NCBI GenBank assembly: GCA_009192285.1
Contig: CM018603.1
Coordinates: forward strand, 981,307 to 1,045,306
Length of the DNA: 64,000 nt
DNA from: Morchella semilibera
Taxonomy: Eukaryota > Ascomycota > Pezizomycetes > Pezizales > Morchellaceae
Direction: 5' to 3'
Both the position numbers and the translations under genes were made by a program. Positions 25,670-36,670 of this stretch are shown in pieces (position 1 is the stretch's first letter; the number at the start of each line of letters is the position of its first letter). Under the pieces are notes generated by a model. It searched no databases. It worked only from the letters and a program-made list of their open reading frames with translations, and was not told the origin of the DNA.

Positions 25670-26995
25670 TGTAAAACTAGTATATGTGAGCACAAAACTA
25701 AACAATAAAGTAATGATGAACATACCTGATGCCAGAGAGAACAGCACAGCGTGAGTAGTTTATGCTTAGAAGGTCTACAGACGGTCTGATTTTGATAAGG
25801 AGGCAGAGAATAACGATTGCAGGCGAGTGTGCGTTTATCGAGAGGGAAGTGCGGGGGAAGGGTGTTGGTATTGATGGTGATATGAAACAAGCTGGGTTGA
25901 ATGTCTCAGGAAGGGGTGCGGGGGGGGTATGAAAAAGGTGTTAAGTATTAACATGTAGACACATTCTTTTAAGCCAACCTCTGATTAGAGTGATTTGGCC
26001 AACAACCTCTAAATCTAAATATTTATTTCTTGGCAATAGTTTTTGGTGTGAAAATCCCGCCAAGAACTCAAAATTTTAGCTCAAAATTTGAAAAAACAGG
26101 GATTGGCCAAATCGCTCTATCAAGTCCAGCGTACATGTATGTGTCTGCTCATAAAAGCCTAGCCCGAAACGTAAATACAGTCTACCATAGGACTACGGAA
26201 TTTAATGACAAATACCGAATTAAACCGGCATTAGAGGAAGTGTACTGTACAAATACCGTATTCTTACCGCATTCCTAGTGATCCCACCCCTCTTTTTGGT
26301 ACTGTAGTACATTACACACAATACATGCATTTAGGGCTAACACCAATTATCTAATCAGGGGTCTTTAGGCCTCCTCCCAGTCCGCGATAGTATCTGATAC
26401 TTAGTAAAACAACATACATGTACTTTATTTACAAAAAGTAAAAGAACGACGATGGTTGTACTTTTTAAGGTACAGTAAAGTACGAGAAGATGAGGCCGGA
26501 TACGTTGATTAATAACCTGAAGGGTAAGCTCCATTTCACTCCCAGTAGCCTTCTCCCCCGACCCGTCCGACTTACATGTGATTGACACTTCAACAAATAC
26601 AAAGCCTACACATCCATCAGACATCGCTCTAAAATAGTAGGCGATGAACCCCTTTCTGCTGACTACTGTGCAGATCCCCGCCCCGGTGGACCTTTCACAA
26701 CCTATCACTCGGCAAATCTAGGATCTTCGATCACAAATTTAAACGATGCGACGGGAAACACCGCCTCAAGCTGCACACACGTCCCAATATCCCCAATTCA
26801 ATAAAACCTCTCGAAAGAAAAAAAGCAACTCCACACTGATCATGATGAACACAGCCCCCTCGTGACACACGCTGGGTGCCTTAACGCGCAGTATATTGCT
26901 GACTAACCCCGCAAGGCTGCAGTGCTGTTGATACTACCAAGAGCTCAGCTTCCAGAGTTCTCGCTCCCCCGCAACCCACAAACAACAAACAGAAG
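25670..26995. promoter_or_regulatory. Divergent intergenic region between paralogue B and the eIF4-like gene
   Basis: The two flanking genes are transcribed away from each other, so both promoters must lie here. The segment holds the probable 5'-UTR exon and intron of paralogue B, miniature element copy 3 (25986-26119), two TACATGTA sites and one TATCACTCGG site (26703-26712). No clear TATA box was found. A minus-strand open stretch at 26708-26355 has no recognisable family. Confidence 0.4.
25986..26119. mobile_element. Miniature inverted-repeat element, copy 3 (most complete)
   Basis: TA-flanked element of about 130 bp with terminal repeats GAGTGATTTGGCCAA on the left and the complement of GAGCGATTTGGCCAA on the right. 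The interior holds AAATATTTA, a repeated CTTGGC/GCCAAG pair and TTTTAGCTCAAAATTTG. It aligns with copy 2 in the same orientation and with copy 1 in reverse. It lies about 300 bp upstream of paralogue B. Confidence 0.8.
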
Positions 26996-29085
26996 ATGGA
27001 GCCGGCTATCCAGAGCTTCTCAGATGCCCCCGCTGCGGTCCCGAATAACAAGAGTAGGATGTGGACCTGCGATGTCTGCAACTGCCTAATGGGGGAAATC
27101 TCTCGGGAAAGCCATCTGGCAGGAAAGAAGCATAACGCAAGGGTTCAAAAGATTCCAATGGGCGCTTATAGAAGAAGTCCACAACCCCCTCAAGCCGAAG
27201 CTCCGACAGAAGAAGAACAAGAAATAACGGATCCTATCGTGAGTCATTATTACTCTTCTTAATTTATCGGGGGCTAAGGTTTGGCGTGGTAGAAACTTTC
27301 GTATTTGAGGATGAAACAGCAAATGGAGCTTTATGGTAGTTTGCCGGCAAAAACTATCAACTTCAGAGCGGCCGCGGAGGTAAAAGAGGAATTCGCCTGG
27401 GATACACAGACTGTACAGTCACAAATAGATTTACAAAAGAAGGAGGTGGAAAGCGACAATAATGTATGGAGTTCTTTATTTAATTTCACTACCTCTCGAG
27501 TACTAATATATCTGGTAAGGGTGACTCGGCCGTCGGAGATATACCATTGGAACAAAAGTCTGCCCTCCAGCTTCGGAAGAAGTCTGGACTACATCTTGCT
27601 CTAGACACCCCTTCTGCTCCACCTGCAGCAGCTTTGGTATCCTTGAAAGCAGCCAGGCGAATTAAAGATTTCAAGGGCCTAAACTACCCCGCCGAAGTCC
27701 AATCTCCAGGTCTCTCACAACATCCCGTTGGAGATTTCAAGTACAAAAAAGATTTCTTGATGCAGTTCGAGAACGTTTTTACGGAGAAACCTTGTATAAA
27801 CTGGGATGAGAAGGTGATTGGGCTTTTTGGAGATGGAGCGCCCTTGCCACCGGCCACTCGAACTACTATGGGCCTTAGTGCTGCTCCCAGCACAAAAACC
27901 CGTACAAGTTCGGCGCTTCCCCCAAGACCGAAAACTTCGCTACAGAGAGAGGAGCTACCGAAAGCTACACACGAACCTGAGAGAGAAACTACTGATACTC
28001 ACTTTGGCGTGGATATTACTGAAAAGAGCCCTAGATCCGGTAATCGTTCTTCGCGTGGAAGCCAAAAGGGGAGGCTTAATACCGATTTGGCCAAGCTTAG
28101 GCAAAGAGATGACCCAAAAGACGTTCTGCAAAACGATGTTCTACCAACCGCCGGGTTTGGAGGCTTCTTCAAGAGTATATCTCTCAATTACAAGCTGTAG
28201 TCACTATCATTAAGGAATGTGTTTCTAATATTGAATCCCAGACGACACTTCCGGGCGTGAAATTGTCCCCATACCCGACAAACCGCCTTACACTGCCCAC
28301 ATCGGTAATCTTAACTTCGAGATTACAACCCAAGAAGTCTCTGACTTTTTCGGGGAGTGCGGTGTTAAAATTGTGAGACTTGTTCGGGACAAAGTCAACG
28401 ATCACCCCAAAGGCTTTGGTTATGTTGAGTTCAACACCAAGGAAGGCCTGATCGCAGCGACGAAGTTGAATGGCGTCCAAGTCTTTGGTAGAAATATCAG
28501 GATTAGCATTGCAAGACCACGTAAGAAGCTTTCCCTCGAAGAAAAGTATATCCATGTCCACAGAGATGATAATATCTGCCCCCAAATCTAGCAAAGCAAC
28601 CCAGAACAGAGCGTCCTACGTCTGGAGGATGGAGAGATGCAGCTCCAACGCATCCGGGGCCCTCGGTAGACTCACCAGTTATAGGATTATCAGCTGTGGT
28701 GAGAGCACTGGAGGAAAGTGGCGGAAGATGGAGGCCTACTCCAGCAGAAAGGCCCCCGGGAGACCGCGCTGGGGGATGGAGGAACACAATATCCGAGAGT
28801 AAAGAGCCCTCAAACGAAAAAAACCCGAAGTGGGATTGTGTGACCTGTGGTATTTCGGTTGATCCTGCTAAGAAAGAAGCGCATCTCGGTGGCTTGAGGC
28901 ATGCAGCGAAACTTAAGAAACAGCCGCAGCAACATAGCTCGGAGGGCAGTCCAAGTGCCCGGAAGGGTGAACGCCGCCGCTCTTCACTGATGCGTGATCG
29001 AACTGCCGAAGAAGATGATGATGTTGATCCCTGGCTTAAACTTCAAAGTGAAGGGGCCTCAATTGATTGTGATTGGGAGTCTTAG
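26996..29085 (+). CDS. eIF4-related chimeric protein: U1-type zinc fingers, eIF4E-binding segment, eIF4B-type RRM
   Basis: Five exons (26996-27238, 27320-27463, 27520-28174, 28242-28520, 28592-29085) give a 604-residue protein with all phases matching. Residues 25-46 form a U1/matrin-type zinc finger C-x2-C-x11-H-x5-H. Residues about 165-232 resemble the eIF4E-binding region of fungal eIF4G (LKAARRIKDF, NYPAEVQSP) and contain the canonical site YKKDFLM (204-210, Y-x4-L-hydrophobic). Residues about 360-440 are an RRM of eIF4B type (PPYTAHIGNLNFEI, KGFGYVEF). A second zinc finger of identical spacing lies at about 523-544, followed by a basic and then acidic tail. The protein should bind eIF4E and RNA, so a role in cap-dependent translation control is inferred. 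The domain combination is not one I recognise. Exon 2 borders are the least certain. Confidence 0.8.
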
Positions 29086-29532
29086 TACTTTATACGTGTG
29101 GCTCTTTGGTACGAACATAAAAGTGTGTTTTGAGAGACTAAAAGAAACATGTTTATCTATACAGTTCACATCCAAATATAATGTCAGTGTATGACATGTC
29201 GGAACATAAATATCTCGCAGTGCCTGGCCACATGAATACATGTAGGTTTTGGCTAAAGGGCCAAATGATGATATAACCTACGGGCTACACACACAATTAA
29301 TAAACCAAACAATGAGTTCATTATCTTTCAACTACATCTATCGACAGAGTGATATTCCATGATCAACATGACGAACACGCATGACGAGAAAAGGGTAACC
29401 ACTGAATAGCAAGAGCAATATCATCCCCATTCGTTACAGGCTCAGCTATTCTAAATAAAAAGAGCAAAAATAAAGCGAAAAGGTATAGCTAATAATAAAC
29501 CCCAAATCAGGATTGGTGATGCCACAACCCTA
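29086..29532. other. Short convergent intergenic region
   Basis: The 3' ends of the eIF4-like gene (plus) and paralogue A (minus) face each other here. AATAAA-like sequences (for example near 29302 and 29453) may serve as polyadenylation signals. One TACATGTA site is present. No gene is seen. Confidence 0.4.
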
Positions 29533-32500
29533 CTATGATTTCCCCAATGGAATGATTCTCTGCCCTTTCTTAAATTTCAGTCGCTGATCAGTGATATCAG
29601 TGTATAGCTCAATTTTATGAACTAAACGCTCCTCGCGTTCACATTCTGTAAAGAACTCCCTCGCTGCCTCAGGACAATGATTCACGATCTGGCCAAGAGT
29701 AACCTCCGCTTCAGAAGTTTCCAGTAGTTTTATGAAATCCTCTACAGATAGCGGCCCACAATCATTGGAGTCATTAGGCTCCAAAAACATCTTGTAAAAG
29801 TTCTCGGGGGTGAGCGGAAGAGCACTACCAAGGACGTCTCCACGAACTGGATGATCATCTTGTGCTTTCTTGGTGTTCCTAATGATTTGATCCGCGTCTT
29901 TCCAGGCCTTATCTAGAATTTCTTGTGCCTCATCCTTTGCTTTCTTCTTCTGAGAGGCCATCTCTGAGAGAAAATTCTTCTTCGACTTTTCACCCTTCTC
30001 CTGCTCCTCTTCAAACCTTTTATATTCAGCCTTGATCTTTTCTGCGCTATTCCTCTTCATTTCTTCGCAAATTTTGTTTGTTTCTGCTATTCTTTTTGCA
30101 ATCGTTTCTTCTTGAGCTCTCAAAGCATCTTGTTTCTCAGCCTCCATCGCTATTGCAAATGTAATTTCGTCATCTTTGCGTATCTCAAGTAGCTTTTCGG
30201 CTTCACTCAATATCCTTTTAGACATCTTTGCTGCCTCCTGTTTTTTCGCCTCCGCTTCTCGTATGATTTTATCTGATTGCGCCTTGATTTTTGTGGCCTC
30301 TTCTCTGGCCTCAGCCTTTATCTTTTCACTGATCAAAATCACACGCGACTTTGCGTCCCCGGCCTCTTTCTTTACTTTTAGAGCCTGCTCTCTAATATTC
30401 GCCGCGTCCGTCTCCGCCTTCGCCCTGATCAAATCGGCTTGGTTCCGTGCCTCTTCAAGGTTTTCTTTTACCGCATCAGCCTCTTTCTTTGCCTCTTCCG
30501 CCTCTTTCTTCTTCATATCAACATCTAGCCTTAAAATTTTGGCAGTCTCTTTCAACGTTTCAATCTCCTTCTTTGCCGATTCGGCTCCCCTTTTTACCGC
30601 TTCAGCTTCCTTCCTCCTCTCTTCCGCCTTTTCAAGCACCCTTGTGGCCTCAGTTTTTGATTGCTCTTGGAACAAGATGACTTGCTCAAGGAGTTCGGCT
30701 TTCTCTTGTGTTAGTTTCTGAATCAGTAGTTCTTGCTTCTTAGTGACTTCTCCCATATCTTCTAGGCGCGTACCCAACTCCTTCTCTAACCTATCTCTTT
30801 GCTCTTGTCCTTGAGCTCTGTCTTTTACGACTTGCTGCATTATCTCCGAAACTTCCTTTCTCATTCTTTCGGCTTCTAGCGTTGCATCTTCGAGAATTTT
30901 TTGTGCTCGAATCTCATTTTCCTCAGCACCCTTCCGAGCTTTCTCGGCTTTTGCGATTAAATCTGTCCCTACTTCCGCCATCTTTGTTTCTCCTTTCGCC
31001 ATTTCTGCCTCCGCCCCCTCGATGACCCCCTCGGCACTAACCAGGGCCCTGCCCCCTAAGAGCCTTGTAGTCTGTGTTTCAGTCTCATTATCCTTCTCGG
31101 CGTTTCGCAGAATTTCTTGAGCGATTGCCATCTTTTCACTTTGTTTGGCAAAGTAACTCTTGACCAACTGAACATTTCGCGACTCTTTACTGATTTCGCT
31201 GAGATCCCCCCCGCTGATGCCCTCGGTGTCATCTTCCTTTGCAAGTCTGACCCATTCAGCAGCCTCTTCTAGCATGTCTTTTCTCTTTCTTTCGGCATCT
31301 TGTAAAATTTCTTTCGCCTTTTCCTTTGCTTCCTCGATAATCAACTCCGGAGAATGCTCTTTATACTCTAGCCTTAGCGTAACCGGATTAAGGTCTGGCC
31401 GTGCAGTCTCAAACCTTTCTTGTGATCTTTTTCTGAGACTAATGATCTCTTCGAGTGCCTGTGACTTCATCTTTTGGGCTTCTCTCAATACTTGCAATTT
31501 GATCTCTTGTGCATCAGCTTCTGCATCCAAGCGTGTTTTGGTCGCCATAGCTGAGGCCATTGCATGAGAATCGATTCCTTCGGCCCACAGCATCTTAGCT
31601 TGTGAGAGGATCTTATCCGCCTCCTCCTGAGCCTTCGAGGTTATCTCATTTGCACGATACTTAGCCGATATAATATAAGGATTTTCGTCTCTACTAGCCT
31701 TCTTTCTTTTAGAAATCTTCATTTCCTTTCTCGGGTTATTGATATACATACCTCATAAGTCCCATTAAATTGGGAAACATCCTGGGCCGTTCCGGCACCG
31801 GGTACATGTACCTCATTAGCCTTAAGCGCTTCCACACAAGAGTTATTGTCAATATTCGCTCCGTTATCTAATTTTGATTCAGACATATCAATGATGAGAG
31901 GTCCGTTTGCATATTGATCAGTCCTTCCCAATAGAGATGGTGGTTCTCCGCTGTTCCCCTTCGGTGCATCTGGGCTAGTATTTATATTTGGCTGGATGTA
32001 CTTCACACCATCCTCTCTCTCTTTCTGGGGGTTATTGTTTGAGTCATATTTTGAGTGGAGTATTTCAGGGCCTAACGTTGTGATATTCTCATTCGAAGGA
32101 ATGTCTTCCAATAGTCGGGATCTATCGTTCACTTTGAACAATTCTTCGGAGGCCATGGATATACCATCCATCGTCATATCCATATCTTTTTTAGGGACCC
32201 AGAAACTTCCAGGTTTGAGGTATTTTAGATAACAGTACCCGTGATATGGCACTTCATCAGAATTTGAACTCTTCAAGGCTAGTTTTGCCAGAGCTTTAGC
32301 TTGTTCACGACCTATTAGGTCTCGAGCTCTATCAGGATCAACACTATCTCCGTAGGATATAATGTCGATACAGTCATTCTCATCAGAGCCCATATCAACA
32401 GCAAGTTCTTTTCTTAAACTTGTGAAACGATCGGTGTAGATCATGGGATGCTTCTTTGGAATTTCACCCTTTGATATGCTATTTCGCCAGATGACGAGAG

Positions 32501-33471
32501 CCTCCTGGTCTGTATAGAACTCAATCCGAACAAATGGTGCTATGTTTGATCTCCCTTTGATAGCATCAAGAATTCCCAAGAAGGCCGTAATTGTAATCAA
32601 CTCAATAATGTCTCGCTTCTGCCTGTCCGAGTTACAAAGGAATCCGATATAATCTCCGAAACAAGGAATCCACGTGTTTAAAGACACCTCGTGTCCAACG
32701 AAAACACCCACGCCAACACTAGGCCTATGTGTCCAGTCTTCCTTGGATATTTCATCCTTGTGGGCTGATACAATGTCCGTATAAATTCTCAGCGTTCGAT
32801 CACTTGAATTGTAGGGGAGCAGAGGGTAGATTGTTGAATATTTTGATGGGATCATGTATCCTCCTGGTGTGGACTGGAAACACATGTAGTAGAAATGCCG
32901 AAGAAATGCCAAGCCAAATACTCCATCGACTCCTTCTATAGGCACATCATCTCGGTTCCGTACCTCAACCCCTTCAAGCGTAAACTCAACTCCGAAAAGA
33001 TTCCATGTAATAGTGTGGTCGGCCGGCCACGGTATTATTGACCCGCAATCTGCGGCAATAATTGAGACATCAGATCGTGAATCAATACAGAGACAAGGGT
33101 AGTGTTCCCGACTGAAAGAGTTATTAGTAGCAGAGGTAAGCCTCAGAAGTGGCCGTACTGTTGGGCCTGTGAAAGCATTTGGAGCGTGATGAGAGGCATC
33201 TGGTGCATGGGGGACCCAGGGAATTTCACCCATATCTAGATTTTCTGGCTCAGCACATGAGACCTCAATGTTGTCCCCTGGCTTAGATATAGGAGTTTCC
33301 CCCATGCCTCCACCTTCAGTAGGGTATAGCTCTGACCCGGGAGTACTCGGTTGGTTTTCCGGGGGATTTGCGGAGACATCGGAGGAACTGGCCTTGATTT
33401 TGTTACTCCTTCAGTTCATATAAGGATCTTTGAAACTGTTTAATACTTACTTCTTTTTTGAGGCTAGGCAT
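29533..33471 (-). CDS. Retropepsin-like / RNase H / coiled-coil protein (paralogue A)
   Basis: Three exons (33471-33451, 33392-31752, 31698-29533) give 1275 residues in phase. Residues about 108-170 are retropepsin-like: CLCIDSRSDVSII has Arg where the catalytic D-S-G needs Gly, and DGVFGLAFL is the second conserved motif. Residues about 205-400 are an RNase H fold with the acidic set in place: IYTD (D213), RDIIELI (E271), FYTD (D302), then a terminal ARDLIGREQAKALAKLA segment. The second half (about 560-1190) is a long charged coiled coil of Glu/Lys/Ala heptads, followed by a small globular tail. Both introns end in AAG. Splicing across 31699-31751 fuses the enzyme half to the coiled coil; without it there would be two overlapping frames. 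Reverse transcriptase and integrase are absent, so this is probably a domesticated retroelement gene. Confidence 0.7.
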
Positions 33472-33847
33472 TGTCGGTTCTGAGCCCAGTAACTTCCTAT
33501 CGGTTCGACGATTTCAGTATTAGAGTTTGTATTCGGATGCCCTATTCCAAAAATGCGTTATAAGGAATTAGCATTATTCGTACATGCTCTCTTTTTAGGA
33601 GATTACAAACAAGATGTCCTTAGCTCGCTATGCCAGTATAGGCTGAATAAAGGCCGTACTTAGGGACTGTAGCTGCGAATGATAATTTTATTGATGCAAA
33701 GTTTGCACTGAGTCAAGCGGTTTGAGGTTTGCAGAATGAGGGGACGGGTAAGAAATAGGCGTCGTACCTACTGGCCAGTTCAGCGCGGTCGTAGGCAGGT
33801 ATGTCTCATTTTCTTAACCGAAATCCCGTGATAGTTCTAATATTGAT

Positions 33848-33941
33848 GCCCGGTTAGCTTAGTGGTAGAGCGTGTGGCTTTTATGGGATAACACCCCTGG
33901 AAGTGACCTCAAGGTCGCGGGTTCGACCCCCGCATCGGGCT
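33848..33941 (+). tRNA. tRNA-Lys(UUU) with a 22-nt intron
   Basis: Acceptor GCCCGGT pairs with ATCGGGC, the D-arm is GCTTAGTGGTAGAGC, and the T-arm is GCGGG-TTCGACC-CCCGC. The anticodon loop CTTTTA is interrupted after position 37 by a 22-nt intron and resumes with A and CCTCA. The anticodon is TTT, hence Lys. Stem TGTGG against CCTCA has one T-T mismatch at the middle pair. A TTTTTT terminator follows at about 33952. Confidence 0.88.
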
Positions 33942-36670
33942 AAGAATCTCATTTTTTAGATTATTTTACCATACATGCATTTATAGACAGCAAAAAAGAG
34001 ATAAATTTATATATAAAGAAGTACATGTACCTAGATACCTACTTACCTATGTACTTGTACTTGTATGGTGTTCGAGAGTCTGCCGAACTTATTGCCTTGG
34101 CAACAGATACAGCAGCAGTTACTTTTTTGGCCGTACGTGCCAGCCTAAGTTTTCAATAATCAAATGCCTACATACTTACATGTAGATATGTTTGTTAATC
34201 CATGCTTCAAGAGATATTGGCAGATTAGAAGTGATTGACTCATCGCAACCAGGGTATACTACATGTAAGTATCAAAAATTCTGAATTGGAAATTTACAGT
34301 CGATCATTGATCAGCTAGATGACCGAATTAAGACTGTGCAATTAAGCTCGAAGATATTTCTCGCTCACTTCCGGATTACGGGATGATAAACGTGTCCAAA
34401 GTAGTTTTACCACCGGTGGTGAGAGTAATAGCAGCGTTTAATGTATCTTATATATAATACCAATTTTTGTGACAAAAAGCACAGAACCCTTTTTTGTCAA
34501 AAGGGGGTACCAGTCACATAATGCCAACATTATCCACCAGAACTAATTCAACATTTGCTCAAGTATGTAGTGTGGCACAGCACAGGGACTGAAATTTGCT
34601 TCTACCACCGCGGCCGGGCGTCGTGGTAAAATTACCTTTGACACATTTGCCGCTCCTGCTATACCTGATACCATACCAAGTCTCATGCAAAAACATGTAC
34701 GTGAGCAGGAGATCTGATACCAATACCTTTCTTTTACATAGCACCAAAGGTCCCGGCGACAATTAGTCTTGCCTCAATTAGCTAACGGCCCTAACGTTTC
34801 CGGCCCACAGGCTGACATAAAAAGGACCAAACAAATAAGTACTGTAAGACTAGCCTCGACCCTCTAACCAAGACCGAGCCTATTCCTAAGGATTGCTGAT
34901 AGCAGGATCTAGTAGCAGGTGATATACGTACAACAGGCCTAACCCACAATCCTCCAAGATTTGTTGTTTCTACGGCCTGTACTTAAAAAGACCTAACCCC
35001 CAAATCAGGGCGTGCTACATACACGGTCGATTCTTTGGGGTCACTCAAGATCACTCGTTACCATACCTAGCTTGGCAGCTATCCCGCCCCCCCCCCCCCC
35101 CGCCCCCTTCCCAAAGGCCCGGAACGCGCAAAAACCTGAGACGAAAATGTAGGTACACTCTTCCCTACCACACTTACATGGACATGGAGTGAGTCAACCA
35201 TCTCCACATGCACCGAAAACAAGCGCCCCCCCCCCCCGGTAACACGGCGATCGATAATCCCCATTGGGCCGCACCAAACACTTCCGTACACCCGCGGACC
35301 CGTATTTGGTCAGGGGGATAAGTCTGTCGATGCAGTCAGTCATTGACGTGAATTAGGGGCAGCTAGCTACAATCCTAGCTTTAAAAATATAGCCTCTTTC
35401 TCTTTCTACACATGCACAGGAGTACTCTGGGTACATGAGCACCAGAGCAAACGGCCTAATTATCGCCGAGATATATATATATACTCTCTCTATATATATG
35501 GGATCGAGTGGAGTGGAAAGATATAGATCAGCACTAGCTAGACTGTATGTATATGTATCCGGTATACACTGAGTCCACTCTACCAGCCATGTAAATGAAT
35601 CTTTTGATTCGTTTCCCACACAGTCAGTTTTGGTAAATGAATCAAAGGATTCATTTAGAGGGTATGCTTTTGTAAAAGGCACTCGGATTCATTTTTCATG
35701 ATGCTTTTTCATGATGCCTTTTCCTCACCAATTTTCTGATGCTTTTCCTCTCTGGCAATCCAACACAGCTCAAACAATGAATTAATATATTGTCTGATAG
35801 CATAGGTGATAAGGTTCAGGTTAAGTAATCGCAATAGCCAAGGTTCAGTTCCTTGAGAGATCAATTCTTTTTTTCTTTTAAAGTTTTAGAAAAAGCACTT
35901 TAAATGTATCAAATGGAACTAAGGATTCATTTTTTGTTTACCCATAGTAAAAGGTGCCTTTTCCATCGGTTTTTGATCCCTTTAGAGAGCACATTAAAAG
36001 TGATTCATTTCACATAGAAACATAATAAGCGAAAATGATGCTTTTTTTGATTCATTTATATAGTTGGTAGAGCCATGGCTAAAAATGGCCAATGTGCTAC
36101 AAATGCTGCCCGTACGTGGGTATATATATATGTGACATCACACTCATGCTCACTACAAATTCGAAATTCGAGAGCCACCTCCCCGCCCCCCCCCCCAAGA
36201 AAACCGAGAGAATTACCAATGATGTAGGAAGCCAGAAAGGGGCCCTTGTCAGTGACCGGGATATTTTTAGCAGGCAGTGAGGTCGTACAAACAAACTAAC
36301 ATAATTGCCTGCGGTGTGCTGTGCACAGCAGCCACGTGGTATATGAACATGCACGTACTCTAGAGGTGCAGAATTGTTTGCTGGGGAATGATAATACTGT
36401 GGAGTTGTTCCCATCTACCGAGTTTCAGTCCCCTTTTATCTGGGTAAATTCATGAGTCCCCCCAGCCCGCAGGGCTACGTTGGATTCTAATCCCTAGATT
36501 AGGGTTAGGGTATTTCGAGGGGACAATCGAACACAGACTATCACTCGGTAGGTGGTGATGGCCCACCCATACTCTAGGGCTATGACAATAGACAGGGTCC
36601 AATAGAAAAATAAATATGCTTTTTTTTTTACATTACATCCCACACAACTATGATTATCCTCTGCCATCAA
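33942..36670. other. Intergenic region with short-motif array
   Basis: No gene is supported. Notable are three TACATGTA sites (34.0-34.3 kb), poly-C tracts near 35087 and 35226, an AT dinucleotide patch near 35470, the motif array at 35590-36065, a TATCACTCGG site (36539-36548) and a TTAGGGTTAGGG-like stretch near 36498. Confidence 0.5.
35590..36065. repeat. Degenerate array of GATTCATTT and TGATGCTTTT motifs
   Basis: GATTCATTT (or GATTCGTTT) and TGATGCTTTT / TGATGCCTTTT recur many times over about 470 bp, including a direct doublet at about 35694-35722. The spacing is irregular, so this is not a clean tandem repeat. It may be a decayed repeat. Confidence 0.45.

Noticed and set aside
26355-26708. 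Minus-strand open stretch of 117 codons between paralogue B and the eIF4-like gene
   Set aside because: No recognisable motif, and it lies where both flanking promoters must be.
30176-30721. Plus-strand frame of 181 codons rich in Ser, Phe and Ala
   Set aside because: It is the complement of the Glu/Lys/Ala coiled coil of paralogue A and reflects its repeat bias.
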